From Taudactylus pleione (Eukaryota; Chordata; Amphibia; Anura; Myobatrachidae): 64,000 nt of DNA. The notes below the pieces were generated by a model that was not told the origin of the DNA, searched no databases, and saw only the letters and a list, made by a program, of their open reading frames with translations. The position numbers were made by a program, and so were the translations under genes. This document shows positions 22,241 to 33,247 of this stretch, one piece after another; positions within the stretch are counted from its first letter, which is position 1, and each line of letters starts with the position of its first letter. The DNA lies in the NCBI GenBank assembly GCA_031769625.1, contig JAUIMM010000636.1:4005501-4069500 (forward strand). Direction: 5' to 3'.

Positions 22241-22949
22241 CCCTCCCGATTCGGCCCGGAGCCTCCCAAAAGTCGGGTGCCGCTCCCGCCCCCCTGAGAA
22301 GGCAGGCAAGCCTCCCAGCGGCCACCGACCCCTCCCCCCCTCCTGCGGTAGCAAGAGAAACCCCCGCAGCAGGTGTTTCTGCATAATTTTATTAATTGTT
22401 GCTATGTACTAACAGCCCAACGCAGGAGATTTCAAAGAAATGTTAAAGCCTCCTCAAATATGCCAGGAAAGTAACTTGCAGGGACAGAGGTTAGCGCTAC
22501 CACTGTCCCTGCGAGTTACAGTTAGTCCATAGCGGGGATATTTTCATTCAAAATGAAAATATCCATCATGATACAGACTGATAATAATCACGGCAGGCTT
22601 TTATCTGGTAATATAAGAAGAGTTCCAATTACTTATTCTCAATGTTACCATTTATGTTGACATTTCTGGATCCCATCCCAGTTACGAGTTACAGACGGGT
22701 GGAATACAGAGACACTGTAAGCCATTTAATGAGTGGCTCAGTGTATCTTTGCCTCACAGTTAGTATATTCCCATGGACAGGGAATCAAAACTGAATTGCA
22801 GTGGGATGGTCCAGGCTTTTATAATGATTCATGTCTCACACAATACTGTTATTCATGGAATCATATTCTTCCACATAGATGGTTGCAATTCTCTTCACAC
22901 TGGTCTTCCCCAAATCAAACTTTCACCCATACAGTCCATTCTGAATTCA
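22241..22949. other. Intergenic and repeat-derived DNA
   Basis: The stretch 22240-22370 is GC-rich (CTCCCGATTCGGCCCGGAGC) and resembles a transposon end. The part after 22380 is AT-rich with GGGACAGAGGTTAGCGCTAC and an inverted counterpart GCTACCACTGTCCCTGC nearby. No gene was found. Confidence 0.35.
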
Positions 22950-23110
22950 GCACTGGACTAAATTCCCCATCAAGTATTTTTCTAGTGCCATCAGACTCTG
23001 CTAGTCCGCACAATGGTTGTCTATACTTTACAGTGTTCAATCTAAAATACTTTTGCTAACATACAAATCCATTAACAAAACTGTGCTAACATACATTTTG
23101 CTTGTCTCAA
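22950..23110 (+). pseudogene. LINE ORF2 C-terminal fragment
   Basis: The plus-strand frame around 23038-23100 reads VQSKILLLTYKSINKTVLTYI, similar to the RIQFKILLLTYKALHGLAPPYL-type segment downstream of the reverse transcriptase in CR1/L2-like LINEs. Upstream, ACTCTGCTAGTCCGCACAAT and similar words are non-specific. The fragment is short and isolated. Confidence 0.45.
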
Positions 23111-23406
23111 ATATCTCCCAACCTCTCCACTCAGGGGTGTGTTATCATAGGAGGGTGCCCCTGTGCCCAGCTTTGTGTGGGTTCCCTCTCGAGCCAGTGC
23201 ATGTGCTGAATTCTGATATTGCCAGTGTCTACAGTGTATATGGCAAATACATTTTATAGGTCCATGTGTGCGTTTGGGCTTTGCTTGACTCAAAATGCAC
23301 CCATTATAAATACGCCAGTGTCTCTATTCTGCCCAAATATTCTCCTCTCATCCACACTCATTACTTGATCCTATTATATGACACAGTGGGCAAGGCACAC
23401 TTATTG

Positions 23407-23530
23407 CATACTTGCCAACTCTCCCTCATTATCAGGGAGACTCCCTGAAATAACACTGTAGCAATCTCCCTGTCTCTCTGAAGAGTCTAGCAATCTCCCT
23501 GATTGCACCTTAATCCCATAATGAAGCTGT

Positions 23531-23581
<51 letters not shown>

Positions 23582-23848
23582 TCAAATGTGATCATTAGTA
23601 TAATTTCCCTGCATTGGTTATAAGGCACAATGATCCCTATGGCTACATGCATTTTCTGGAAAGTATTGTGTAGTATAGTGTATTTTCATCAACAAAGAGA
23701 TTTTACTAACTGCTTTTGGGCTTGTTTATATTTGTATGTATTATGACACGCCTCTCAGACGTAGCAAAACAGGTCCACTTTAATGATCACTCATAGGTGT
23801 TGTTTTCACAATCTCCCTGAAATGCTTTTTCAAAAGTAGGTAAGTGTG
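23407..23848. mobile_element. hAT-type element with (TA)n core
   Basis: It starts CATACTTGCCAACTCTCCC and ends GGTAAGTGTG, which inverted reads CACACTTACC. The 8-bp flanks ACTTATTG (23399-23406) and CCTTATTG (23849-23856) match at 7 positions. CAATCTCCCTGA-like words recur three or four times inside. A 52-bp TA microsatellite lies at 23531-23582. There is no transposase. Confidence 0.65.
23531..23582. repeat. (TA)n microsatellite
   Basis: An almost pure TA run with one TG interruption, inside the hAT-type element. Confidence 0.9.
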
Positions 23849-23856
23849 CCTTATTG

Positions 23857-24189
23857 TCTTTCTGTACTCAGCCTACTTATTCTCTGATGAAAATTGCTGT
23901 CACTGGGTTGTCTAGTCCCAGAAAGCACTTTCTGCCCATTGCACACTTACTTGAAAATACAATGTACAGCATCGCACTTAACCTTATGCATTGGCATATC
24001 TATAATGGGTGCAGGGTGTGCTGTGCACAATCTGCACCCATAATTATAGCCCATAATTATAGCTCATGTTCCTGGAGCCCTGCACATGCGCAGTATACAC
24101 TGGCACAAAGCCAGGGTCTACTGCACTGCCAGAGAGTAGGGGGCCCACACGGAGACTGCACATGGGCCGTCTCCTCTCTCAACCCCCCT
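23857..24189. other. Repeat-derived DNA, unclassified
   Basis: CATTGGCATATCTATAATGG at 23992 resembles a decayed hAT left end (CAGTGGCGTAACTATA type), and ATAATTATAGCCCATAATTATAGC is a small tandem duplication. No gene is seen. Confidence 0.35.
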
Positions 24190-24365
24190 CTGACCTTATG
24201 TGTCCAAAATCTGTATACTCATAGATTGTAGAGTTGTGAGCAGGGTCCTTTTACCTCTTTGTCTGTCTGTTCATACTCAGTCTTGCTTTATTTTTGTGCT
24301 TGTTCCTATATGTAAAGCGCTGCGGAGTATGCTGTCGTTATATAAATATTAGCTATAAAACTTAT
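24190..24365 (+). repeat. LINE 3'-tail-like repeat, sense
   Basis: The order of ATAGATTGTAGAGTTGTGAG, CAGGGTCCTTTTACCTCTTT, GTCTGTCTGTTCATACTCA and GTAAAGCGCTGCGGAGTA followed by CGTTATATAAATA fits the 3' end of CR1/L2-type LINEs as remembered from amphibian and fish genomes. There is no coding sequence. Confidence 0.5.
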
Positions 24366-25037
24366 GTGTTAATTAGTATCACAGAAAACATCACAAGAAA
24401 TTATAAAAAGAAAATACACTGTACTATATCTTAAGTCTTGACAGTTTTAACTTGCTGTATAAAAAAATAGTTGTTAGTAATTTTATTCTATAACAGATCA
24501 TTATGTGCTCAGACTGTATATTCTAAGCTTAACTTGAAAACTAAATATATTTAACAACCAAGAAGTCCTTGTAAAGCCGATCTGTGAATATACATTGATG
24601 TAGTGTAGATACATATCCCATCTAACAAGCTGATTCCACTGTTCACTTGCAGGAGTGGAAATATCTTGTTCTCTTATTTCCATTTTCCTTGGTCTGCAAT
24701 GGAACGTGAAGCGCTTGCTAGAACAAATTATTGTGCATAAATCATGAAATCACAATGCACCAGATATCAGAAGGGATGAAATGTGTCTCACTACTCCCGT
24801 GTTTTTGGTCAGCGAATCCTATCCTATGCTGGAAAGGAATACACAGCAGCATATTTATGTGTGTTTATAGGATTGTGTACGCAAACACACACACAGACAA
24901 AATATGTATGCTTAAAGGAAGAGGAATTAAACTTATAATGGATGTGTTTTTGGCATGCATATATTTATGCCTGAATTAGATGTATTTTATTACTGTATGC
25001 CATCAATATATGAGGTGATATGAAACCTTCTACCTTA
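24366..25037. other. AT-rich stretch without recognised features
   Basis: No supported gene or repeat. Frames on both strands are short and low in complexity. Confidence 0.4.
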
Positions 25038-25045
25038 CATTTAAA

Positions 25046-25408
25046 CAGGGGCGTCAGAATAATTTTATGTTGGGGGCAATGAAATCGTTCCGGCACCCGC
25101 TCCCTACCCTCCCTCCCTCCCTCCCTCCAACTTACCTGCGCGCAGGGACTGGAGTGGTAGCCGTGGACAGGCAGGGGCTGTGCTTTATAGCAATAGGCTG
25201 CATGGCCCCTGCACTGCACAGAGGAGGAGCTGTAATGTGAGGTCTAGACTGCACATTATACCTCCTCTTCCGTGAAATACAGGGGCCATGCAGCCTATTG
25301 CTATAAAGCACAGCTCCTGCCTGTCCACAGCAGCCGCCTTTCAAATGTTTTGGGGGGGGGCGAGCCTCCCCCTTGACGCCCCTCCGCCTCCCCATTCTGA
25401 TACCTACG
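25046..25408. mobile_element. hAT-type element with perfect 8-bp duplication
   Basis: It starts CAGGGGCGTCAGAAT; the inverted right end CGTAGGTATCAGAAT is similar. Exact duplicates of CATTTAAA flank it (25038-25045 and 25409-25416). Inside, an inverted pair of about 48 bp (GGACAGGCAGGGGCTGTGCT and its mirror AGCACAGCTCCTGCCTGTCC) forms a strong stem. A CCCT run (25101-25127) precedes an ACTTACCTG motif. There is no transposase. Confidence 0.8.
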
Positions 25409-25727
25409 CATTTAAAGCAGCAATGCCAAAGTTGTGTTTTGTAATATAAATCACTGTGACAGGCCGTGAGAAGAATGTTAGCAATTAGCATTTTATGTTG
25501 CTGTTAGGGTTCTTGCACTGTTGTGTAAGACCGCGGGACTGCTGACTAGCATCAAAGGCTGAACTGAGGAGTGACAGTCCTTCCACAACTAGGACTAGCT
25601 GGAGTGAGGCAGCAGGAGAATGGTACTAGGACAGGTACACTAGCAGTGACAAATGAATATGGTCTCAGGATGTCTTGGGACTATGGTGCAGCTAGGTCGC
25701 CAGACAAGGAGTGGCTTGACAATAAAT

Positions 25728-26505
25728 ACAAGTGGAAAAGAGAGGGGGTTTTAACCCCCTATTGTTCCTCAGCACACCAAATCATACTAGCAACAATACA
25801 TGAACGCTATATGGTAATAGAATTTCTGAGATATTGGTTGCATGCATTTGCAAATACATGGGATGCTGGTTCTAGTAGTGCTAGTTGGAGTTCCCAGGGG
25901 TGACTCCCAGGTAAGCTGGCTCTCAGTTTGGATGCATTTATGTACTGTATGTGCCTTTATCATTAGGCCTAACATTTGCCAAAATACATATGTGCCTTTA
26001 TTATGAGGCTTTAATTGGCATATATTACATTTGGGGTGAGCATTTGGGCGTAGGGCCCCTGGGGCCACTCTGTCTGGGCCTCTTCAGGGCATCACCACTT
26101 AATACACATAGTTACTTTTCACATCACCTTATATATTTGTTTTTTATTCATGTAACTTTTCACATATATTTTAATCTCTTTCATCACTTATTAATTACTC
26201 GCACACATCTATACTTTACAATGCACTGTCACTCTTTTTCCATTTTCGTGTGATGCCATGGGGTGGTCCTGAGCTGGACGTTTTTTGGGGTGCTCTGTGC
26301 CTCGGACGTGAACCCGTTAGTGTTAGGGACTGCTAGTGACAGAGAAGCCTTGACGACGCCTAGCCGCTTCCCATGTATTTGCAAATGCATGCAACCAATA
26401 TCTCTGAAATTCTATTACCATATAGTGTTCATGTATTGTTGCTAGTATGATTCGGTGTGCTGAGGAACAATAGGGGGTTAAAACCACCTCTCTTTTCTAC
26501 TTGGT
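25728..26505. repeat. Inverted arms of about 138 bp around a 500-bp spacer
   Basis: The left arm 25728-25866 (containing GGGGGTTTTAACCCCCTATT, ATACTAGCAACAATACATGA and ATTGGTTGCATGCATTTGCA) is repeated inverted at 26366-26505 with about 95 percent identity by eye. A transcript could fold into a long stem. Such similarity suggests a recent inversion or a foldback structure. The spacer shows no coding frame. Confidence 0.85.
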
Positions 26506-26612
26506 ATGACCCCTCCCTTTCATGCACCTGAAAAAAGTACTACCAGATTGATTGAGCAGCTGCCATTTTTTTATTAATGAATACAAGTGACCAGGACTGT
26601 GAAACTGCAGGA

Positions 26613-26793
26613 TTTACAGACAAGGACTAGACAGGCAAGATACAGACAAGGACTAGACAGGCAAGATACAGACAAGGACTAGCCAGGCAAGATACAGACA
26701 AGGACTAGACAGGCAAGATACAGACAAGGACTAGCCAGGCAAGATACAGACAAGGACTAGACAGGCAAGATACAGACAAGGACTTGACAGGCA
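26613..26793. repeat. Minisatellite, 26-bp unit, about 7 copies
   Basis: Nearly identical copies of GATACAGACAAGGACTAGAC plus AGGCAA follow each other; some have GCC for GAC. High homogeneity implies recent expansion. Confidence 0.9.
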
Positions 26794-26849
26794 ATGCACA
26801 ATATTATGGCAGGGCCACTGGCTAAAGTGACAGACTAAGTTCAAGGTGT

Positions 26850-27230
26850 GACCTTGCGGACAAGGTGTGATAGGAACAAGATGGAATGGGCTTGAGGGCC
26901 AAGGTGCGACAGGAACAAGACAGAGCGGCCTTGAGGGCCAATGTGTGACTGGAACCACACGATACGGTCTTGAGGACAGAGGTGCAACTGGAACAGCGCG
27001 ATGCAGCCTTGAGGGCCGTGGTGTGACAGGAAAAAGACAGAGCGGCCTTGAGGGCCGAGGTGCGACTGGAACAGCACGATGCGGCCTCAAAGACCGAGGT
27101 GCGACATCGTATGCTGAGGTGTGACAAAAACAGGAAAGAGCAGCCTTGGGGACTGTGGTGCGGCCTTGAGGACCGAGTTGTGACAGGAACAAGACGCATT
27201 GGCCTTAAGGGCTGTGGTGTGACAGGAGCA
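26850..27230. repeat. Minisatellite, about 46-bp unit
   Basis: About eight copies of a unit built on GGTGTGACAGGAACAAGA and CGGCCTTGAGGGCCGA alternate between AAGACAGAG and CAGCACGATG versions. The open frames on both strands (up to 153 codons) are products of the tandem structure. Confidence 0.85.
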
Positions 27231-27668
27231 AGACGGCAGACAGGTGAACCCAGGCACAGCAGGAACACAGACTGGAGACAGCGAGGTTGAGAACACTGCA
27301 GGCTTGAATTGGCTGGAAACAGACTGACATGGCTTGACTGGACTGTGGTATGGAAATGCTGAGGGCAGTGGAGAGGTAGGCTGTGACTGCAGAAGTCAGT
27401 GCTCCGGGAAGTCCAAACAGCAAGGACGTGAGCCTAAATGGAACCACAGCAGATGACATACAGACGAATACAGATCAGGCAGACCGGCACTGGACACAGG
27501 AACTAAAGAACTAGGTAGACCAGCTAGAACAAACATACTCTGGATGTCAGACAATATCACCGGCACAAAGTGTAGGGCTGGCAGTAACTTATCAGGAGCA
27601 GGGGCCAATCAGAGCAATCCCTGCAGAGAGCCTCCCTAATGACCAGATAGTATGCAGCTGGGCTCTGC

Positions 27669-27673
27669 AAACA

Positions 27674-27724
<51 letters not shown>

Positions 27725-27745
27725 TCTCTCTCACACACACGCACA
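27669..27745. repeat. (CA)n microsatellite
   Basis: Mostly CA dinucleotides with ATAC, TCTCTC and CGCA interruptions. The cysteine-valine frames on the other strand are artefacts of it. Confidence 0.9.
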
Positions 27746-28512
27746 GACAGGCAGGAATGCAGCAATGAGCTGCATACAGACAAGACAAGATTCCAGCTAC
27801 CTGCAACAGCCGGAACATGGATCAAGACATGATGCAGTGTCCCAGTCGCAACTACGGGTGGGATCTGCCATCAAGATTATCCGCCAACACGATCCTAACA
27901 CTTGGTTTGTTTCTTCAGACTACTATCAATGATAAATTTACAGCCCCACATCCGCCATCACATGGCCTGTGGTGAAGAATCTGTGCAACTGTGTAGCTGG
28001 CTAGCCATGTCTGTCAGCCATACTTTTGTACCGTCCGGACATATTTTGAAAAGGATAAAATGGTTTGTTGAAGAACAAGAAAAATGCATGCTTAAAAGCT
28101 ACTTAACTTGCTATTTCTAGAAATATAAAGCAAATTTTCTAGGTGAGATTGCAGCTTTACCAAGGTGTCCAATACCACCGCTATCATGTAGAGTATGAGC
28201 ACTGAGGATTTGCAATAAATATAAATTAAAAAACAGACATCCAGAAGGACCTATCTATTCTGCAGCTGTCAGGTTATTGTCTACATCTTCTACCGGGTTG
28301 GGTACGGGATCCCGGCTGTCTGCCCCGCATGCACTATCACACTTTAAACTAGGAAAACTAATTTGGCTGATGTCTGTCCTTGGAAAATAAGAAATTACAG
28401 GTAATGAGCATCTTGGTGATTTTCTGTGACTATTGCACATTAAGGTGCACTATTACACAAAACATTGGCAGGATGTCATTTCATTGTTCTGCTTTAGTTA
28501 TTAAATCAACTA

Positions 28513-28934
28513 CAGGTTGAGTCCCCCATATCCAAATATCCTGAAATACAGAATAATTTTGGCATGACTGAGATAATGAAACCTTTGATTTTTGATGGTT
28601 CAATGTACACAAACTTTGTCTAAGGCACAAATTATTAAAAATATTGTATAAAATTACCTTCAGGCTGTGTGTATAAGGTGAATATGAAACATAAATTAAT
28701 TTAATTCTGTACACAAACTTTGCTTGAGCCACAAAATTATTGAAATACTGTATAAAATTACCTGCAGGCTGTGTGTATAAGGTGTATATAACACATAGAT
28801 GCATTCTGTGTATATATTGGGGTCCCATTCCCAAGATATTTCATTGTGATATGCAAATATTCAAAAATACGGAATATTTCGTTATCCAAAATACCCCTGG
28901 TCCCAAGCATTTTGGATATGGCAGACTCAACCTG
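28513..28934. mobile_element. Mariner/Tigger-like MITE
   Basis: The left end CAGGTTGAGTCCCCCATATC and the inverted right end CAGGTTGAGTCTGCCATATC are flanked by TA on both sides (28511-28512, 28935-28936), typical of Tc1/mariner. The interior words TTTGGATATGG, GGGGTCCCATTCCCAAGATA and AAATTACCTTCAGGCTGTGT match a MITE type I remember from mammalian and frog genomes and placed near Tigger/pogo. An internal segment of about 110 bp (ACAAACTTTG to GTGTATAAGGTG) is present twice in tandem. There is no transposase. Confidence 0.75.
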
Positions 28935-28936
28935 TA

Positions 28937-29891
28937 CTGTATATTCTGTTAATACAAAATGAGAGTAATATGCTTTTAAAAATTAATTTAAATAACACTG
29001 TATCTATACAACTACTGTAAATGTAACACTATATGTATGACATCTAACCCAGTATGTATTTTATTTATGATTTATATTTATATTGGAAACATGCTGTTGA
29101 CTTTTACTGTCAAATATCAAAAGAACATTACACAATTTGTGTTAATCCTATAAAATATGTGCCAGCATGAAATGTGATTGATTTTTTCCCCATGTACAGA
29201 TGTCGCTGCAGCAGTGTAGCAAATACTATCAATACTCTGCTACACAATGCTCAGCCTTTTTTGATTCTTCATTTTGGATTGATAATGGCTCAACATTACA
29301 CTGGTGCTTTATAGTCTCACGTAATTTAGGCACTTGGAGAACAATAAGCTATTGTACAGCTAGGAAATAGAATGCAGGTAATCCAATATGTAATTCATGT
29401 TGGTTCATTTGAACATAGTAGTTCAGTATTGGAAAAAAATACATCCTTTGTTATAGGCAAGACTACAACAAAAGCAATTTAAAGTAAGATTTAAGATTGT
29501 ATAATGTAGAGTGAACAGCTGGTTTAAAGATTCAATCATACAGGCAGCAAAAACAACTTAAGTAACAAATTTAACATGCGGTTATCTCCTTACAGAATAA
29601 AGTCCGCAGCAACCTAAAATGTTAAAATTAGGAGAAAAAATTTATATATTCTCTCCAGTCTGTGCACACTGGAAATTATAGTGATAAAATTTAAACTTCT
29701 ATGGAAAAAAAAAAAATCTATTTTCTGGGGTTGCAGTGAACAGTAGATTTTCAATGCCGAGTGCAAAATTTAGAGGGAACAGTAAATTATTGTTTTGAAT
29801 CTTAATAGAAACTTAGGTTGACAATTTATCCATGAAAGAGTAGAGGGATGTATAGCCTATTTTCAGTATTTGCTCACTGTATAAATTTTAA
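28937..29891. other. AT-rich stretch without recognised features
   Basis: No gene, array or terminal repeat could be supported. Confidence 0.4.
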
Positions 29892-30129
29892 ATCTACTAT
29901 ATAAAAATGAAAATTTGTCCTTCTGTCATTCTGTCTTTCTATACAAATCCACAGTTTACAAGCCAAGATCGTGAAATTTTACATACGAGCATATTAAAAC
30001 ACGGCAGAGGCAACTAAAAAAAATTTGAAATCGAAATTAATTACTGTTAATTTTTAATTAATTAAAAAACACAATTTTTGCATAGCATTCGCCTTCTACA
30101 GGTCAGATCCGGAATTAGAAAAGGATTTA
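29892..30129 (+). mobile_element. Possible Helitron 5' end
   Basis: TCTACTATATAAAAATGAAA followed by TTGTCCTTCTGTCATTCTGTC has the look of Helitron left termini (TC start, CTATATAAAA, then TCTGTC words). The segment CACAGTTTACAAGCCAAGATC occurs here at about 29949 and again at about 30582, on either side of the MITE at 30130-30575. A Helitron helicase relic lies 2 kb downstream in the same orientation. The link is inference. Confidence 0.35.
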
Positions 30130-30575
30130 GGCCCTGATTCAGACTCGCTCGCCGCCGGAGGCAGCTCGCAGGTCTGAAGGGAGTTTTGTTTTTCTGTCCG
30201 GCCTTCTTGCCGCTCGCTAAGCTGTGGGTGACCACCCACTGCTTTTGCAAGCGACCAGGTGATGGTCGCGACCATCGGGCTTACGACGAGACCCTTGTGG
30301 TAGGGTCTCATCTGCCGCAAGCCTGAGTGAGCTTCCTGCTCTGATAGAGCAGGAAGCTCACTACTGACATCACGAGTGATGTCAGTAGCGACGCCCCCTA
30401 ACGGCAGGCATTCCTTCGGGAACGCCTCCGTTTGGCAAGCCACCCCCCCAACCCGCCTACAAAACGGGATGAGCTGTTGATCAGCATCGGCAGCCGCCCC
30501 GTTTGTAGTGAGCCCCGGAGCGAGTGAATTTCTCACTCGCTCCGGGGCTCACGCGAGCGGGACTGAATCAGGTCC
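30130..30575 (+). mobile_element. MITE of the GGCCTGATTCAGA group, TTA duplication
   Basis: GGCCCTGATTCAGACTCGC at the left and ACTGAATCAGGTCC at the right are inverted ends, flanked by TTA (30127-30129 and 30576-30578) as in PIF/Harbinger. The interior holds stems such as GAGCTTCCTGCTCTGATAG with its mirror, and GAGCGAGTGA with TCACTCGCTC. About 75 percent similar by eye to 36022-36523; the truncated 18830-19149 is a third member. There is no transposase. Confidence 0.8.
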
Positions 30576-30891
30576 TTAGCCCACAGTTTACAAGCCAAGA
30601 TCTCTCATATTTCTACACCTAAAACACCAAAGAAGAATAAAAGCATTGTCCTGTTTGGTTTATTGTTAGATGCAGATTTGGACACCATTCTTCTTGGGCC
30701 ATATGCAAGGTCACTAATAAATATATTAAAATTTTTGTTTCATTTCATAATTTGATTTTATAACATGCATTTTGCTACATACTAAGGAATTATGGAATTT
30801 TATTCTGTAGCATATAATCTAAGTCTGAACATCATTTACTGTGGCTCTCGCATGGAGTTTACAGTACCCTTTAAATGCTGTATTAATTTAT

Positions 30892-31558
30892 TAGGGATGA
30901 GCAGGTTCGGTTCGAATTTCGGTGATCCGGGCGATCCTAGCCAAGCTCGGAACTCCCTGCCTGCCCCGGATCCCTCACCCGAGGCAAAACCTTGCGATGC
31001 TGCTGTCTGGTCGTGAGGTTTTGTATTGAGCGGGCTTAACGCTGAGAGAGCCATCTGTCACGGCTCTCAGCCAATCAGCATTAAGCCCATTTAATATACA
31101 CACAGGAAGCAAAAGAACATGGCGCCCGCCCATCCCTCGCTGCCTGACACCGCCGGCACACCCCGCTGCCGAAACCGCCGGCACCTCCACTGGCAGCATT
31201 CCCCGTTGCCAACACCACCGCTGCCGACACTGCCGGCACCCCTGAAATGCTGCCCCACATACGCAGGACACCCTAGGACCCCCACACTGCTGACACTGCC
31301 GGCACTCCCACACTGAGGACACCACCAGCACTCCTGCACTGCTGACACTGTAAGCACACATGCACTGAGGACACCGCTGGCACCCCTACTCTGCCGACAC
31401 TGCCGGCACCCTGCATTGAGAACACCCTTGCACTGCCAACACAGTCAGCAAACCTGCACTGAGGACACTGCTGGCACCCCTGCACTGCCGACAATGCCGG
31501 CACCCTGCATTGAGAACACCCCTGCACTGCTGAGACAGTCAGCAAACCTGCACTGAGG
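30892..31558 (+). mobile_element. hAT-type element B, second copy (3' truncated)
   Basis: It starts TAGGGATGAGCAGGTTCGG and follows the left part of element B (2281-): GATCCGGGCGATCC, CCTGCCTGCCCCGGATCCCT, GAGGCAAAACCTTGCGAT and GGCTCTCAGCCAATCAG. It then enters the same GAGGACACCGCCGGCACC-type minisatellite from 31140 to 31558. The right end and target duplication are missing, so the copy is incomplete. Confidence 0.75.
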
Positions 31559-32019
31559 AACCACTATTGATATTAAGCCAGGCTTATTATGAGTCTGAAT
31601 ATGGTCAAAATTGATAGCTGCATCCATGAGGAGAGATCCATCTGATTTACAGTCAGGCACGTAAAGATGGCAACTATACTGGGATGCAAAAACACAGCTC
31701 TGCAGCACAAATTTTTATTTATACTTACTCATGCATCAGCTTACACAACTAGATGGTGTCAACAGTTGCGACCAAACTTTTTTCTCTACCTCCTTGGTTG
31801 CTGGACCGCACTATGGAACGCACAGAGGCTACTTCCGGTTCATTCCTTTGTCAGCCCCTGAAGGGTAAAACCGATTGGATGAATCTTATACACCGTGGAG
31901 ACCCTGAATGCCGGAAACAGCTGCACAAGGAACTGGAAGTAGTTGCTGTGCATTTCATAGTGCCATCCAGCAACCAGGAAGTACACAGTCATCCTGGTAT
32001 CAGAGCAACAGAAGCTCTT
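31559..32019. other. Unassigned stretch upstream of the Helitron relic
   Basis: A plus-strand frame of 105 codons runs through 31753-32070 but matches nothing I know before about 32020. It could be more of the Helitron in shifted frames, or unrelated. Confidence 0.3.
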
Positions 32020-32193
32020 GGCCGTGTTTACACTGTACATCCGACAAATATTGAATGCTTCTATCTCTGAAGTTTGCTTTACACCGTTACAGGTCCTACT
32101 TCCTTCAAAGACCTTAGGACTGTGGATGGGGAAGTTTGTCACACTTTTCGTGAGGCCTGCCTAAGGAGAGGTTTGTTGGAGGATGATGTGTAA
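32020..32193 (+). pseudogene. Helitron helicase relic
   Basis: One frame reads GRVYTVHPTNIECFYL, a stop (TGA where an arginine codon is usual), SLLYTVTGPTSFKDLRTVDG and then CHTFREACLRRGLLEDD. This is the conserved region just before the helicase core of Helitron Rep/helicase proteins (YTVHP, ECFYLRLLL, SFxDLRTVxG, ACxxRGLLxDD). The Rep nuclease and the Walker motifs of the helicase are absent here, so it is a dead fragment. Confidence 0.7.
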
Positions 32194-32740
32194 ACTAACA
32201 AGGTTTGGGAACCACTGAGTTACAATTAGGATTAAGCAAGACCTGTAATTGGAAATTAAACCGGGGCAATGTTGTTTCCAAACTTTTGCTAAAGACAAAA
32301 ACATTTCAGGAACATGGTGCTCTCAGAGATACCCAGTGACATTGGGAAAGAAGATGTTTTGTTAATGCCTGCTGAATATCAATTTAGTGCCCTGTATAAC
32401 AAATGCAAATGGAAAAAATTCTTTATCATGAAGACCATTGTTCACAATATAAACACACTTCACATTTATTATTTCCTGTGGCACATAATAAGGTCTTTAA
32501 TTGTTGGACTTTGACGTAATTTTTCCATTTTAAATAAAGCAGCACTATGACTTAATTTCCATTTTCACACAAACAAATGAAACCTTCAGGGTGTCCTTTG
32601 ATTTGATATTATTTTATAGGTTATTCTGCTCTACGGGAATAGTTTCCACCTTGCCACAATTCTCACAATGCAATGTTTTTTAATGTTACCATATGCTGGC
32701 AGCGTATTAATCACAAAAGTAAAATTGCTCAATAGACAAA
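32194..32740. other. Mostly unique DNA; one transposon-end-like word
   Basis: GTTTGGGAACCACTG at 32202-32216 is the inverse of the CAGTGGTTCCCAAAC start of many hAT MITEs, but no partner end is found. No gene is seen. Confidence 0.35.
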
Positions 32741-33247
32741 GGGCCTGATTCATTACCGATCGCAACTGTGATTACACACACAATTGGACGATTGTTGCGT
32801 TCTGCGCATGCGCAAAGACTTAATTGCGTTTGGACTGCAATCACAGTGACTACGCAGACCCATCGCAGAGTGATTGACAGGAAGTGAGCATTTGGGGGTG
32901 GTGATGGGGGGGTTGGTCGGTGAAATGCAGCAATGCCAGTGTGTTTGAACGTCGTTACAGGGGTGTGCATAAATTATCCACTGCGATGCCATAAGCAGCA
33001 TGGGCTTTCACTGCGTGCGATGAGGTTAGCAATTCCTAAATAAGGTCTGACCTTGTGCAAGTGTGAGTGAGGCTCTGATTGTACTCAATGTTACCGATGG
33101 TTTCGCAGACTTACGGATGTGTGTAAGGTAAAGTGGGCGTCCTTATGTTTGGCTGCAACGGCATTGCGATTGCAATCATTTTCACAGTGAGACTGCATGC
33201 GTAATCGCAGCAGCAATCGCAATAGCGATCCGTAATGAATCAGGCCC
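32741..33247. mobile_element. Foldback MITE, GGGCCTGATTCATTAC ends
   Basis: The left end GGGCCTGATTCATTAC and right end GTAATGAATCAGGCCC are perfect 16-bp inverted repeats followed by near-inverted GATC words, with AAA on each flank. The interior is rich in GCAATCGCA-like words and shares AGAGTGATTGACAGGAAGTG with the 1271-1688 element. There is no transposase. The strict end match suggests a fairly young copy. Confidence 0.8.

Larger units (their letters stand above)
25502..27900. mobile_element. Candidate LTR-like element, TGTTAGGG to CCTAACA
   Basis: The region opens TGTTAGGGTTC and closes GATCCTAACA, the TG...CA form of an LTR with short inverted tips. The flanking pentamers GTTGC and CTTGG match only in part. 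No gag or pol is present, so it would be a solo LTR or a structured non-autonomous element. It contains two long inverted arms, two minisatellites and a CA repeat. It could instead be a patchwork of unrelated repeats. Confidence 0.35.

Noticed and set aside
26613..26793. Regular direct repeats that could suggest a CRISPR array
   Set aside because: Units are contiguous with no unique spacers; this is a minisatellite in vertebrate DNA.
26731..27290. Frames of up to 153 codons on both strands
   Set aside because: Products of the 46-bp minisatellite; overlapping frames on both strands have equal length and no domain.
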